A stretch of 64,000 nt of DNA from Gnetum montanum. Its lineage: Eukaryota; Streptophyta; Gnetopsida; Gnetales; Gnetaceae. The first letter of the stretch is position 1; every line of letters starts with the position of its first letter. The notes under the pieces were generated by a model, which was not told where the DNA came from, did not search any database, and saw only the letters and a list, made by a program, of their open reading frames with translations. The DNA is taken from NCBI GenBank assembly GCA_015680685.1, contig MNCI01007580.1, positions 493,409 to 557,408 on the forward strand, written 5' to 3'. Below, in pieces: positions 34,632 to 47,660 of the stretch. The position numbers and the translations under genes are program-made.

Positions 34632-35185
34632 TAAATGGCTTTTCTACCAATTAAGCCTTAAGTTGGTTTTTACACACCTTTTTAGCATTTTCTCTAATCG
34701 GTCCAAGGCTTGATCAAAACTTGTTCCATAAGTGGAGAAATCGTCCATGTAGACTTCTACTCCATTTCTTATTTGCTGTTGGAATATGCTTAGAACTAGG
34801 TGTCGAAACGTGGCAGGGGAATTGCACAAGCCAAACGACATTTGTTTGTATGCAAACGTTCCCCAAGGACTAGGAACATTTTCTTGGCTTGATCTTCTGG
34901 AGCTATCCGTATTTGGTTGTATCCACTATAGCCATCTAGAAAACTATAATATCTATGCCCTACTATGGTGTCTAAGATTTGGTCAATGAATGGCAATGAA
35001 AAGTGATCCTTAAATGTTGGCATGTTTAGCAGCCTAAATTCTATGCACATCCTCCATTTGCCTCCCTTTTTCGGCATGATCACCAAAGGGCTAATCCATT
35101 CGCTATCAGCAATGGGATATATGAACCTAGCCTTAAGAAGCTGTTCTATTTCTTCTTTTACTATTTGCTTCAATTTTGGGTTCAA
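34632..35185 (-). pseudogene. Reverse transcriptase of element B, frameshifted
   Basis: The first part (34796-35185) has YPIADSEWISPLVIMPKKGGKW and LDGYSGYNQI. The second part (34644-34841) has SFGLCNSPATF and the catalytic YMDD in VEVYMDDF. They are in different frames, joined by a one-base shift near 34870-34885, and a stop follows NLRLNW. The sequence style is Athila-like. Confidence 0.88.
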
Positions 35186-35933
35186 CCACCTCTGTGGTTA
35201 TTTTCGAGGTTTCATGGAGGTGTCAGTGTAAATCCTATGCTACCATATCCTAGGATCTATTCCAGTTAGTTCAGGGTATGACCAGGCAAAGGCTTTTAAC
35301 CACTTTTTTATCACTTTTAGCAGGCTTTCTTTTTGTTTGGAAGCAAGTCTTGCATTGATGATTACCAGTTTTCCATTTTCAAGGGTCATATATTCCAAAC
35401 CAGTGGGCAACGGTTTCAAATCTAGGGGCTCTTGTTTAAATTTTTCAGGAATTTCCTACCTCCTCCAGTTGGTGTTTTCAAGGTTAAGACTTGGAAGTTG
35501 GTAGCGTACTTTCTCTAGTGTATCTATGCTTTCAATGTAAGCGCAATTTATTCCCTTAGTTAGTTCCATGCACGTCAGTGAGCTACTCTCTTGATCAACC
35601 ATTAGCCACTGGGTGTCTTCTTGTCATGTGGCTGCTATATACAGGCACTTTTGTATATTAATTTCTTGTGCACACCAATTGCATGCAGGCAATGCTAAAC
35701 TTTGCACAACCCATGATCTCTGCACGCAGTTGCACCTTGTGTCACTGTATGCGATGCATGGAACTTTCCTTCTTTTCAATCTTTCCAAAACTATTCTTCT
35801 TCGATATTTCCAGGGAAAGATCATGGATTCCTAGGCATGCATCTATAGTACTTAGCCATGCCCTTCCCAGTATTATTGGGAAATCCCCTTTATCGTTGTT
35901 TAATTGTATCACTAGGAAATCAGCTGGGTACGA

Positions 35934-36227
35934 CTACCCACACATAGCGGTAACGATGTCCTCCACCAGTCCCAAGGGAATAGTGATGGACTGGTCGGCC
36001 ATCTCTAGGCGAATATTGCTCTTCCTCAATGGAGACAGGTTCAAGGCTTTGTACATCTCTTGTGATATTAAGTTGACTCCAGAACCTGAGTCTAGAAGAG
36101 CTTTACATGGTTCATTCCCAAAGACTTGGAGATAGATTAGGGGACTTGCAAGATCAAAAAATTCCTTGGGAAGGTGGCCAACCTTAATCCAGTCAGTAAC
36201 GACATGTGTTAACATAACCGTATGCAT
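35934..36227 (-). pseudogene. Retroviral-type aspartic protease of element B
   Basis: The motif ALLDSGSGVNLIS followed by a hydrophobic flap region and ITIPLGLVEDI is a gypsy protease active site (DSG). It lies between gag and RT as expected. Confidence 0.82.
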
Positions 36228-36599
36228 TGAGCTCGGTGTTTATTTTGAAGGGAGCTCTGAAGCCTTATTTGATGGAGAGGCGTTTCGAGGTTCAACTGCT
36301 TGTGGTTGTGAGGGCTTGGTTGGACTGTTGGTTCTGAAGAAAGATCTTTTCTTCATAAGGTTGTTAGAACCAACTGTGGTTTAAGGATTCACAATCCTTG
36401 TGGCATTGCGTTGCTGCGGTTGAGTGGGGAGTTCCCCTTGCATTGCTGGAGCAGGTGGTAATGGAGCTATCGATGTGAGAGTTGTGGATGGTATGTCTGT
36501 GGGTTATCTCCCCTAGGAGAAGGAGTCCTATAATACTCCCAAGCTTGGTAGTGACGTTGTGGTGTAACATGACCAACAGAGTCACATGGAGAGATTGGC

Positions 36600-38740
36600 T
36601 GCTACACGTAGTAGCCATATGGATCTGGTTGCCGGTAGGGGTATTGTTGCCTTGGTGGTGGCATCCCCCATGACTGTGGGTATTTCCACTGTTGATGTTG
36701 CTCAACGAGTTGTGGTGGAGTTCCACTTGGATAATACGTCGATGGTTGGTGGAACTGCCTTGGGTTACCTTGGGGATAAGGTAACCGTCGGGGTGCTTGC
36801 CATTTATTAAGTCGTGGGTTGAGTGCATACACCCCAGACTCTTGTAGATGTGAGATCACTGGGCAACATCCCTTAGGATGGTCGTATTGGCATATCTCAC
36901 ATCCACCGTCATTGTCCGTGTCTGAATCCACAACCTCTTCAATGATGGCCATTTTACCCTTACCCTTGTTACGTGCATTGTCCATTTCTCTCTTTTTCTT
37001 TTTGTCATAGTCACTACCTCACTCCCTAGACTCCTCTACAACTTTAAGAATAGTTTTGAACCTATTATTTAGGGAGTCCCACATTTAGTCTACCTTTGTT
37101 GACACTTCTGTTGTTCATTTTTGGAGTGGAAAGGTTTTCCTATTCACCATCTCTTCGAGTGGTGACTCTTCTTCCTTCTCATAGAATCTCACTTCCCTTT
37201 TTCGAGGGGAAGGATCTCGGTTGTACTCTTCTGCACTTTCTCTCTTACGTAGCTTCCCTTCTTCCTTGGCTACTTGCTCTAGCAATCTATGAACCTGATG
37301 AGACCTAAGCTTTGATAATCTCCCTTTGGCATACGTTCCAAGGGTTCTCCTTGTTTCATGCCTAAGTCCATCTATGAGATGGCGTAGTTGATCCCGCTGC
37401 AAATAACCATGCCTAGGGCAACGATGTAACAGTGCGTAATAGCTGCCCATGGCAGCATCCAAGGGTTCATGATTTCCCTACTCCCATCCTTGGATTTGCT
37501 TTCACAGGTTAGACACTCAGGAGTATGTTTGGTACTTATCATTAAACAGTTCTAACATTGTACTCCACCTCCGAATGGATTTCGATTCTAAGGACCAGTA
37601 CCAGCTTTCCGCTTCTTTCACTAGTGTCCTTGGGAACAACTTTAGTTTTTGCCATTTGTTCTCGGTGTTTTCCAAGGCACATGCATTGTGGAATGCTTGC
37701 AAATGATTTTGAGGATCAGCGTTGTATCCCCCTTCAAATTGTGGGATGTTGTTCATGTCTAACTTCTTGATCCTATTATCCTTTTGGTGCCTTGTGGAAA
37801 CTCTTACGGCCTCTGTTATATCTAGCATGCTTCTAGTTGCGAGTGGGGGTTCTTTGTGGTCATCTTGTTCATAGCGTCTATGGTGTCTATGCGGTTCCCT
37901 ACTCTCCCTTATTCTATGCCTTGATTCCTTAGAGTGCCCTCGTCCTCGTTCTCGACTATCTCGTCAATGTTTTTCACTCTGTTTTCCTTTATCCTCACAG
38001 TTGGTTTCCTTATGGCTGCGTTCGAATATAGAAGGAGAGGGTGAATGTGACGATGAAGGTGAAGAAGAAGGAGAACCATCGCCATGACGGTGTTTCCTAC
38101 CTTCCCTTTGGTGGCCTTAGCCTTGATCATGATCATGATCAGAACGTCTGCCCTTATCGTGTGTTTGTGTTCCCTCATTGAGCACTTCATGTTCGTGGGG
38201 ACCAGAACTAGGGTTGTGAACCATGGAGTGAAGGTTCTGATACACCACCTCCTGACCATCGTTAGGAGGGGGAACATCATTTGGTGGGGAACCTATTGAA
38301 GTAGGTTCACCACCCTCAATTTTGCTTAATACATGCAAAGCGTTATGGGGCCATTTACCCTTCAAGGATGCGTGGTAACTCTCCTATTGCGAGTCCCTTT
38401 GATGTTGCGCTTCTATGGGATGATAGTCCCTTGTGTCGTGATCGCATGTAATGTATTCCATGTATAAAAGTGGCATGCCTATTTGTGTGAGAGCATGAAG
38501 GAGCATGCTAGGGACTAACCAGTCTGGAGGCAACACTATGTTACCCTTCAAGTCTCTCCAATGCAGTTGTTCATCTTGGTGGAGAATAAAGGTGAAATTA
38601 GGTATATACTCATCGTGATGAGTATATACCACCCAAAACTGTTGAGGAACTGGCGGATCTTGGTTACGTGTATTATGTCACCGACTATCTCTTGTGTGAG
38701 TCCTAGGCGGTGAAGTGCTCTTATGCGAAGAAGAAGACAT
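36600..38740 (-). pseudogene. gag of element B
   Basis: The start ATG is at 38740 (MSSSSHKS). Blocks: N-terminal 38384-38740, capsid-like 37517-37828 (LDMNNIPQFEGGYN, MLELFNDKYQTYS) and 37115-37462 (YYALLHRCPRHG), then the knuckle block 36602-36985. Stops and shifts interrupt it. Homologous to gag of A, C and H. Confidence 0.87.
36863..36901 (-). other. Variant gag zinc knuckle of element B
   Basis: CEICQYDHPKGCC gives CX2CX3HX4C, the same shortened spacing as in element A. Confidence 0.75.
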
Positions 38741-38776
38741 TTGTGTCTTGTTCGATGTGCAATGTACCATGGTGTG

Positions 38777-38794
38777 TCCCCGACAATAGCGCCA
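38777..38794 (-). promoter_or_regulatory. Primer binding site of element B (tRNA-Asp type)
   Basis: On the minus strand TGGCGCTATTGTCGGGGA, three transitions from the tRNA-Asp complement, one base from the LTR. Confidence 0.8.
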
Positions 38795-38795
38795 A

Positions 38796-39595
38796 TGATG
38801 AGTGGTGAGGTATCCCAACACTCAACCATACAAATATGAGCATCTCACGCACGATCCAGTCAAACTCCAAGGACTAAGTGTTTACACACCTTAATGAAAC
38901 ACTTAGGGTTAATCAATCGTTGTCTTCCCAAACTTACTTGTATTGTCACGGTTGTATGGTTAAGTAAGCTTAGGGTATATGATTTCTATAACTTTTATCT
39001 TTTTGGTGTCTTATGCTAATGAGGGAAAGGGAGAAAGAACTAAGTGACTAACTTTCATTAACTATTCACTAATTAAGTTCTAATAGTTCCTAACACCAGA
39101 ATCCATTCCCACTTTCTGTACACATCTTGAACCAGTGCAACGCTGCTGGGATTACCAAACGCTAGTTGTTACTGGGTTACCAAGCACTACACGCATGCTC
39201 GAAGTGGTCATACTGAGTGCACTTAACTAAGGGAGTCAAAGGTTGAGAGAGAGATTAATTAACTAGGAAATCATTAAACATTCAACAATAATTAATTACT
39301 AATTAGCTTAATCTGTATGCTGCAAGGTTTATCATAAAGTTCGTCTTTATTGCCATACAAAAATATGTGCTTAGGTACAATTTGCTCAAATAAAGATCCA
39401 TTCACTTTAGGACTCCTACTGCGGGCACATAGAAATTATTCTAACTCTGGAATGGTAAAACTGCAAGAGTTTGGCTATGGGTCTAAGTCTAACTGTCGGG
39501 AACAAAGGGCGCCGCCTCTTATTTATAGAAGATGAGGTAGGACGCGATATCGAGTGGCGAATGCGATATCGCGTACACGATATCACGGCTCATCA
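38796..39595 (-). repeat. Right (5') LTR of element B
   Basis: 800 bp, TGATGAGTGG to ACGGCTCATCA, with a GATATC array at 39543-39590. Followed by target duplication CCTTT. Confidence 0.95.
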
Positions 39596-39600
39596 CCTTT

Positions 39601-41090
39601 GCATTTCCACTTGGCTCTTCACTCTTCTCTCCAAGAATAATACTCACAAGTTTATCCTTAATTTTATTATGAAAAGAATATCATTATGGCCATGGTAAGA
39701 ACCTCTTATTATTGGAATGGGTGGATCGATGGTGTGGTTTCACTATATAGATAATCAATCCCTTATGACTTGATAACATAGAGAAATCTTCACATTATTG
39801 GGCTACATCTTGCCTTTATTTGTAACATGTCTTATTAGTAATTACAATTATTTACAAAGGGTTTGAAAACAAAGTATAAAAGAAATGAAAAAGATAGTAA
39901 AAATCGTGACAAGTAGAAAGAATGAAAAATGTTAATAGAATAGAAAATGTGAAAGAATCAAAAGAGATCAAAGAATATCAAAAATTCAAGAAATGTAAAG
40001 TATCGAAGAATGAGAAAAGATTTAAAAATGTAAAACAAAAAAAAATGGAAAAACACTTATTAATTCTGGAATCAAGGTAAGGCATCTCCCCCATGACTGA
40101 ACTCATGGGCAAGTATTCTGAAAATGCTCGTTAGATCTCCTAGATCATACACTCTAAGTGACTCACTTACTATCTTTATTGATTTAACTTTTCTGTTATT
40201 ATCCCATGTAATTTTGATGGTAGTTGAGTTTTGATTGTCTAAGTACCTATTTTCTTTCCCTTTTGGTGTATTATTACGATTTATTAGTTTCATTTTAAGG
40301 TTTTCAGTTAGAGTCATTTTCTTAAATTGGGAATTAGTAAGTGGTTCAGATGTTTCCATGCATATTTGAGACAATTTTTGGTTCTCAATTAGTGACCATA
40401 ATGTGTCTTTTGGTTTGGTGGCCTTTGCTCTTTCTTTTACACACACTTTTCTTCATTATTGTTGTGGACTAGGATGGTGACTGTGTTGGTGTTCTAGAAG
40501 GTCAATCCACAACTACATCCTTCTTTTTCAATAGTAATGCATGGAATTACCTGTCTCTCCATAGTAATAGGTTCATTTGTTATGTTTTTCATTATAGTGG
40601 TAATGGGTGTTGGCTCTTACATTGAATTAGGAGACATTGTTTTAGTGAGGAAGGGTGTTACACCTTACTAGCCTTGTGCTAGTTTTGATGAGCCAGTAGG
40701 TCAACAAGTTTTGTGCTTAGGTGTGGGAACTATCTTAAAGAAAGGATGTTTTCAAGACCATGGCTGAGATCTACTAGAATTATCATTTATGTGTATGTTT
40801 GCAGCACAAGTGACATTCTTCCATTGGTGTTATGGTGCTAATCCTCCCTGTGTTGTTGGTGGTGACATATGGTGGAGGGAGGTATGAGAATATTAAGGAT
40901 GTTATGGAGAATAAGAGGTTTGAGATGGTGATCCCACAAGGGATGTATTAGGTTAATGATATTCAGGAGAGTGATAGTAGTGGTTTGAGGTAGAGGAGTT
41001 AGGACTAGTTAGGAAAACAAGTTGTTGAACATAATATCCATGTGGGTTCGACTGGTAATAAGGGTAGTGCTAGCTTGATGATGGCCTCCC
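39601..41090 (-). other. Part of element C downstream of gag, pol largely missing
   Basis: A 124-codon frame at 40072-40446 (minus) ends HEFSHGGDALP. This resembles the very end of the B pol region (SHGGDDHL), where the polypurine-like tract encodes SHGG. The remainder has no readable RT, RNase H or integrase motif. Confidence 0.45.
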
Positions 41091-41099
41091 CCACAATTG

Positions 41100-43030
41100 T
41101 GGGTTTTTCCATTACATTTGATAGTAGTTTTAAGGCTGATACAAAGTCCCACTAGGATAGTACAGCTAGTTGTAAGATTGTTTATAATTACCTTGTGAAA
41201 AAGGTTATTTCCTAGGCATTTGCTTTTGTATGAACTAGGGATTCAAAGTAAAACCCCAATACTCATGTAGATGTAACATGACTAGGCAATAGCCCTTTAG
41301 ATGGTCATATAGGTAGATGTCACATCCATCATCCTATTCTATGGTTCAGTCTGTAGCCTCTTCTCCTACAGTTGTTTTCCCTTTTTGCGGATACGTGTTC
41401 CTACCTATTTCTTTGTTCTTTTTCCTCTTCTTTCTCTACTCACTATATTCTTTTTGCATTACTCTCCCCTCTATGGTTTTCACATAGGTCATAACTTTGT
41501 CATTTATCAACTTCCACATCTTATCTATTGATGAGCGACAAGGTACCCCTACGCCCAACCATACGAATCATAAGCATTCATGTGCAATCCGGTTGAATTT
41601 CATAAACTATAGTTACTAAGAACACTAGAGCTAAATAGTGTGTTCATGTTGTTTGTTTGTTGTCTTCCCAGTCCCACTTGTGGAATGTAATTGTATGGTT
41701 AAGTGTGATTGAGGCATATGATTTTTTTATTGTTTGTGTTTTTATGGAATTACTTACCTAGAACAAGAATAAAAGTAAGAGTGATTAAAAGTAAAAGCGA
41801 TTAATTGCTGAGGAAACTAAAGTCTAATCTAGCCTAACACAAGTAACCATTTCCACTTCCCAAACACATCCTAAACTTCGTGCAAACACTGTTGGGCTGT
41901 CAAATACTAATTGTTTCTAAGCTACCAAATGTCACATGTATGACCAAAGGGGTCGTTATATTCCTCTACATTTGCTAGGTTATAGAGCTCTCCTTCTTCT
42001 TTTGCCACTCGCTCAATTAGCCTTTGTATCTTATGGACTTTCAATTTAGATAATTGACCTTGGGCATAAATCCCAAGGATCTCTCTCATTTAGTTACGAA
42101 GTCCATCTATGATGTGGAAAAGCTACTCTTTTTAAGAGAAATCATGGCCTAGACATCTATGTAGTAGTGAATAGTATCTATCCAAGGATTCATGTTTTTC
42201 TTGCGTCCATCCTTGGATTTGTTTTCTCATATTGGACACTCTTTCATAGGTTTGTTATTTCTCATTGAAGAGTTTTAGCATTGTGGACCATCAATGCATT
42301 GAATTCGGTTCCAACGATCTATACCAACTTTCAGCTTCATTAACTAGTGTCCTAGGAAAGAGCTTAAGCTTTTGCCACTCACTCTCAATGTTTTGCAAGG
42401 TGCAGACATTATGGAAGGCTTGTAAGTGATGCTATGGATCAGAGGTATGACCTCCTACAAATTTAGGAATGTTATTCATATCAAGTCTCTTGATGCGACT
42501 TTCCATTTAATGCTTGTGGGGTATTCTAACTACTTCCATTATCTACATCATGCTTCTAATCACCAACAAGGATCCATCATCATTAGACATGTCATGGTGA
42601 TAATTTCTATTTCTAGTTGTCTGATTTTGATGATATTGTCTATGCTCACTTTGATAATCTCATCTATTTTTATTTTTATAGCTATGTTCATCCTTGTCAG
42701 AACTAGATGTGGAAAAGGAAGAGGAAGATGGGGAATTGGGAGAGTCACCATGATTCCTATATTCTCCCTTTAATCCCTTGATGTGTCTCTTCTACGTTTG
42801 GAGGAGGTCCTAGGCCTTGAGGCCCTCTTTGTTCTAGGACTTACTCCATCTTCTCTAGGATTAGCTACACCAGCTGAACATAGTCCTTGCATGTAGTAAG
42901 GGTTGAAATGAGCATATGAAATCCGTGCTTAAGTTTGTTCACTCTAATTTTCTTAAGTATATATCCTATCACTTCTTCTACAAGTGTTTTCATCATGTGA
43001 TGCATTCTTGGCCCTATGTGAAGAAGACAT
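41100..43030 (-). pseudogene. gag of element C, interrupted by an LTR piece
   Basis: Starts ATGTCTTCTTCACATAGG at 43030 and shares its N-terminus with the gag of element D (59788). Capsid-like segments follow at about 42000-42500, and the knuckle near 41300 has its second Cys changed to Tyr. An LTR piece (41529-41962) interrupts it, and about 130-150 bp of gag seem lost there. Confidence 0.78.
41529..41962 (-). mobile_element. LTR fragment (U5/R part) inside gag of C
   Basis: Starts TGATGAGCGACAAGG and runs through U5 and part of R of the same subfamily as 27536-28367, then stops abruptly at ..AAAGGGGTCGTTATA. The U3 half is absent. Confidence 0.8.
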
Positions 43031-43161
43031 GATTTCATTTGATACTGTGTATGACTTAAAATATTAATGTTTTTTATAAGATAGATCATTAATATGTTTA
43101 TAGTGATAGTGTATAATATAATTGATCTAGATAGCTAGTACCATCCTTGATAATGGGCCAA

Positions 43162-44096
43162 TTATGAGCAACAAGTACCCCAATGCCCAACTATACAAAT
43201 AACAAGCATTCATGCACGATCCAATTGAATTCTGTGGATGGAATTAGTTGTGGCATCTAGATTGTTAAGCATTGATCACAGGACGTTGTCTTCCCACTTG
43301 GACTAGTGGTAGCTTTGTCACGTATGGTTTAGTCCAAAGCAAGGCATATGATAATTGATGTTGTTAGGCCCTACTACTCCTAGTAATAAACATAATGGAG
43401 AATGAAATTTAATCCTAAGTCTATGTAATGATAGTAATGTAAATCTAATCTAGCCTAGAGCAATGAGCATCTAGTCCTAGCATATTGTACACATCTTGGG
43501 CTCATGTAACCGTTATTAGGTTACCATGCATTATGCTATTGGGAGAACCTAGCAATAACACTACTTGGATTACCAAAAGATTACACTTAAATGCTTGAAA
43601 CCAATCATACTCATTCTGCTTTACTAATGAACAAGTGAAGTAAAATACTTGGAAATGTAAATGATTAAACTAATAAAACACTAAAAACTATGCTAAGTAA
43701 AACAGTAAAAGTAAGTGGATGCTGCAATGATTAGAAACAATCTCAATCTTTATTTTTGGACATGAATTGTGCCCAAGAACACTTCACTTAAATAAAGATG
43801 TCATACAACTGCTCAACACCACACCACGAGCATTCACTTTATCGCTAAAACTATCAAATAAAACTGCAAGAATCTACCTAAGGGTGGAATAAAAGTTCTT
43901 TGGATCCATGTGTCCAAGTGTTGTATTTATAAGCTACACACATCCTGCGATATTGGATCTACGATGACATGGTTTGTGCTACGATATCGAATATATGACA
44001 TCGTAGATATGATATCATTGGTGGACAAAAATTGACTTTTTATGAAACAAATGCGATATAGCATCAACAATATCCTAGCCAACTGATGATTCATCA
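43162..44096 (-). repeat. Right (5') LTR of element C
   Basis: Begins TTATGAGCAACAAG (canonical TGATGAG with one change) after a decayed tRNA-Asp-type primer site (43144-43160), and ends GATTCATCA. 935 bp with worn GATATC motifs at 43948-44075. Confidence 0.88.
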
Positions 44097-46500
44097 TATT
44101 ATAAGAAACCCTTTAGAAAGAATTGAAAATCCATGATAGCACTTCGGAATGAGGGAAAGGCTTTTCCTACCTCAAAAGAGAACATTTTTAATGATTGGTT
44201 GTAAAGATAAAAACCTAAAATACATCTCCAAAGCAAGTGGGCTTTTTCCTTAGACTCCCACTTCTATATTAATGATTTGATGTATTCTAAATTTTTTTAA
44301 TCAAGTATTATTCAATTTTTGAGATTCAACACCCTTCTATCAAATATTCCATATATTAAGCCATATAACTTAATGAGGACATGACCCGACCTAAAGTATT
44401 CATTCCTTAATGTTACATATCTTTGTGAGTGTGTTTCTTCATGTTTGTATATGCATTTTGTGTTTCCAAGTGTTCCAAGATCATGAGAAGATCAAGAGGA
44501 GTCCAAAGGTAGGTTTTGAGATTCATTTATAGAGTCTAAAATATTGGTGGTTCAAATGTCTCATCCAAGGATGAACTAGCTGACAAGCCAAACATCTTGG
44601 CCCAAGACATCCTAGTCCTTATTCCCAAACATCTTGGTAATGTCATATGTCTTAGTGGCAGGCCATGAAAACTAAGAAAAGTCTTCAACTATTTCAAATT
44701 GAAAAGTTAGCATGAAGGGGAAGGTGAAAGATCATGTTTTACCTATAAACTAGTGTCAAGAGCTATGGTTTAGGGTATCATCTTTGAAAAAAAATTAAGA
44801 GAGTAAGTTGAAGAGTCTTTGTGAGATTCTTGGCTCATATTGAGCTTATTGTTTTGGTAAGCCTCATTGGGCATTGTGGAGAGAGTTAAGGAAGTCATTC
44901 TTGTTATTGGCTTTGTGCCTTGTGTGTAAAAGTGGGGTGGGAATCTTGAGTTCTTGTCTATCTTGAAGACATGCTTCCATACCATGTCTTGTATGTCACT
45001 TCATTTTTCAAATAAGAATAAATTTTTCTTTCTTTTCTTGTTAATTATGAGCAACTTGTTATGGGAATGTTTGGCCTAGGATGTTGGGTTGAGGCATGGT
45101 CTTAGGCAGGTTCTACTAGGCCATCATAGTAGTAGATTTTTTAAGCTAGCCAACACTAATCTAGTGCTTTTGCATGAAATTCTAAGGACATTAATGGTGG
45201 TAGCACCTAGGTAGTTCTTATTAATGTGTCTCAATATTATGCACAACTTGTATCTATTTAAGAAATTTCATATTCTATGGGTTGTCAGATTTCACTATGT
45301 AGTCTAACAAGAATAGCCTCAGTGCACAACTATATGCAACGGGGGCATGTAGACACACAAGCATGCATTAATGAGTTATGTCTTATTTACCATTGGATTT
45401 TTGAGAACAATAAGCTCACCAAATTTGGAGCCGATAGTCAAAAGAACCTCCCTATCCCAAAACTTCAATTGAAAAACTAGACATGTTCAAAATGAGGCTG
45501 TGTACATAACAATGAGTGTATTTATGCCCAGTTCTAATCTAGGGATCCATTTTTCTAAAAGGAGGTGGTTGACTTCAAAAGGCTTGGGGCCCATTAAGAG
45601 CACCTCGTTCATGGTCATATCATTGTTAAACTTCTATAGATATTAGGATGTACCTATGTTCAATTCTTTTGGGTTCCAACACCTCGTCACCCACCTCCCC
45701 ACCCCTCCCCCTATATCATTGTTAAATGAAAATAATGTGTTGTTACACTTTAGTGAGGTAATGTAAAGGATAAAGTCTATGGGCCCATTACAAAATCCTC
45801 TACAAGGTAGGGGCACAACCTAAAAAGGTATTATGAGCTACTAATGTTGCAATTGCCTTTCAACAATGTGTGGTGGCACTATTACATTGCATGTGTCTAA
45901 GTAGCATTCATTTAGGAAGTTTGGGCTAGGTAAAAAAATGGAGTCTTCTAGAGATGTTGAGGAGGGGAAGGATTGCCTTGAATCACTAGACATCACTTGA
46001 GCAAAAGACCACTAAAAAAGGCTAAGTGATCCATAAGCCAAAGATTTAGAAGCTAGAGGATGCAAATGCCATGCATAGTTCATTGACACAAACCTACTTA
46101 CTCTTTGGAAAGTGAACAACATTATTAAGCAACTAGTAGGTCAAAGATTCAACACTTCTCTCAGTCCTTTGAGCCATTTTACCCTATTGTAAAAGTTTCA
46201 TTCAATTTTTTTATAACAAATGAAGGATATTTTCAAACTTTAATCATCATTAGTGAAGGGCATTCGTGTTTCTACTATGACATGCCAAAGGTGAAAATAA
46301 CAATAATAATTAACATATATGGATGCAATATTGTGTTGATAAAATTTAGTGCATGGTGGTAGCTATGTTGCTAGTGAAATTTGGGGTATGGACTCAATGC
46401 AAAGGATTGTATTGAAGTGTGTGTCATATGCTAATAATAATGATAATGATAGTCAACAATTTTATTGGTGATTTGGTTATTGGTTTTGTAATAAATTTTA
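44097..46500. other. Spacer, possibly the worn front of a LINE
   Basis: No conserved domain could be read. It precedes the LINE reverse transcriptase remnant and may include its upstream part. Open frames at 44770-44985 and 45277-45480 are unremarkable. Confidence 0.4.
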
Positions 46501-46509
46501 TCATGGATA

Positions 46510-47660
46510 CCCTAAACATAACATCCTCATAGATGAAACAAGGTTGTCCTATTTTGCTTACACTTTTTGGTATTTTTATTGATGAACTCGAGGAGTAGAT
46601 GCAAAAAATTCTAGGTAGATACTTTATTAAAATTAATGATCACTTTGTAAACCTTTTGTTGTATACTTATGATGTAGCTCTCATCTCCAAATCTATAGAA
46701 GGTCTACAACAAATGCTTAATGTTTTGGATGATTTTTGCTAGTAGTTAGGAATGAAAGTTAGTGTGCAAAAAACCAAAATTATGTTGTGTGGCACTAGGT
46801 ATAATGATTACTCTTTCAATATTGGAAATGATAAAGTAAATGTGATACAAACTTATAGCTTACTTAGTATGAATCTTTGTCATAATTACTAGTGGGAGGT
46901 GTGCATCAAACAAAGGATTGCTAGCAGATTAAGACCCTTGTTTAATTTAAAAAGCAAATGTCAAAAGAAAACTATCTTAGCCTAGGAAATAAAAAAAAAT
47001 AGTGGTTTTGTTCTATTGTACAAACAACTCTTTTATATAGATGTGCAGTGTGGGGTCTTGGACTTGCTAGCAAAAATTAGAAGAAGATAGAAGAAGTTTA
47101 GATGCATTTCTTTGAAAGTACAATATGATTTGTTACTTCTTGAAGCAAATATGATACCCTTAAAGATAGAAGCTCTTTGCCAATTTGCAACAAATGTTCA
47201 TAGTATTTCTTGAAACACAACAACTAGATTTTCAAAGGAATTTGTAGTTGCTACACAACATACAAGTTGGTTCCATGAGGGATTGATTTGGTTCCTAAAA
47301 TGGAACATTGAGATGGATTTTCTACATTGTGATATAAGGAAGATTCACAAGAGTATTAGAAACAAGGCACTTTTGAACACCTAGGATAACCTAACAAGAA
47401 AAAAACAATTCTACCTAGACAACATTACAGGATGCATCAACAAAAAAGTAGCTTATTTACCAATTCCTATATCCTATTACATATAATGTCCAATTAGCTG
47501 AGCAAGATTGGACTCCCATTATTTTAAAATTGAATCAGGAAAATGGGTCTAGACTCCAAGAGAAGAAAAAACTTGTCGTTTATCCAATCAAAGAGCAATT
47601 GAAGATAAGCATCACATATTCTTGAAATGTCCTATTCTAGAGTGAAGTCGCTACAAATGG
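46510..47660 (+). pseudogene. LINE (non-LTR) reverse transcriptase remnant
   Basis: Translation gives KQGCPILLTLFGIFIDELEE, then LLYTYDVALISKSIEGLQ and GMKVSVQKTKIM, the palm of a plant LINE RT. It ends with a zinc-knuckle-like HHIFLKCPILE segment. The catalytic position usually reading ADD reads TYD. Multiple stops and shifts show an old dead copy. Confidence 0.82.

Larger units (their letters stand above)
29828..39600 (-). mobile_element. Element B: complete Ty3/Gypsy element with gag-pol
   Basis: Two 800-bp LTRs (29833-30632 and 38796-39595) are flanked by the identical target duplication CCTTT (29828-29832, 39596-39600). On the minus strand follow the primer site, gag, protease, reverse transcriptase, RNase H, integrase and a spacer; ORF3 is absent. 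By eye the LTRs differ at very roughly 6% of sites, mostly transitions, so insertion was not recent. The RT motif spacing and tRNA-Asp primer point to the Athila/Tat side of Ty3/Gypsy, not to chromoviruses. It inserted into element C. Confidence 0.95.
25686..44096 (-). mobile_element. Element C: old Ty3/Gypsy element split by nested insertions
   Basis: Matching LTRs lie at both ends (25686-26387 truncated, and 43162-44096). Gag (41100-43030), a pol-tail-like ORF (40072-40446) and an ORF3 fragment (26755-26990) lie in minus-strand order between them. Element B (29833-39595), a truncated LTR (27536-28367) and an LTR piece (41529-41962) are inserted inside. The left LTR lacks its outer 220 bp or so, so the target duplication cannot be checked. 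Confidence 0.8.
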
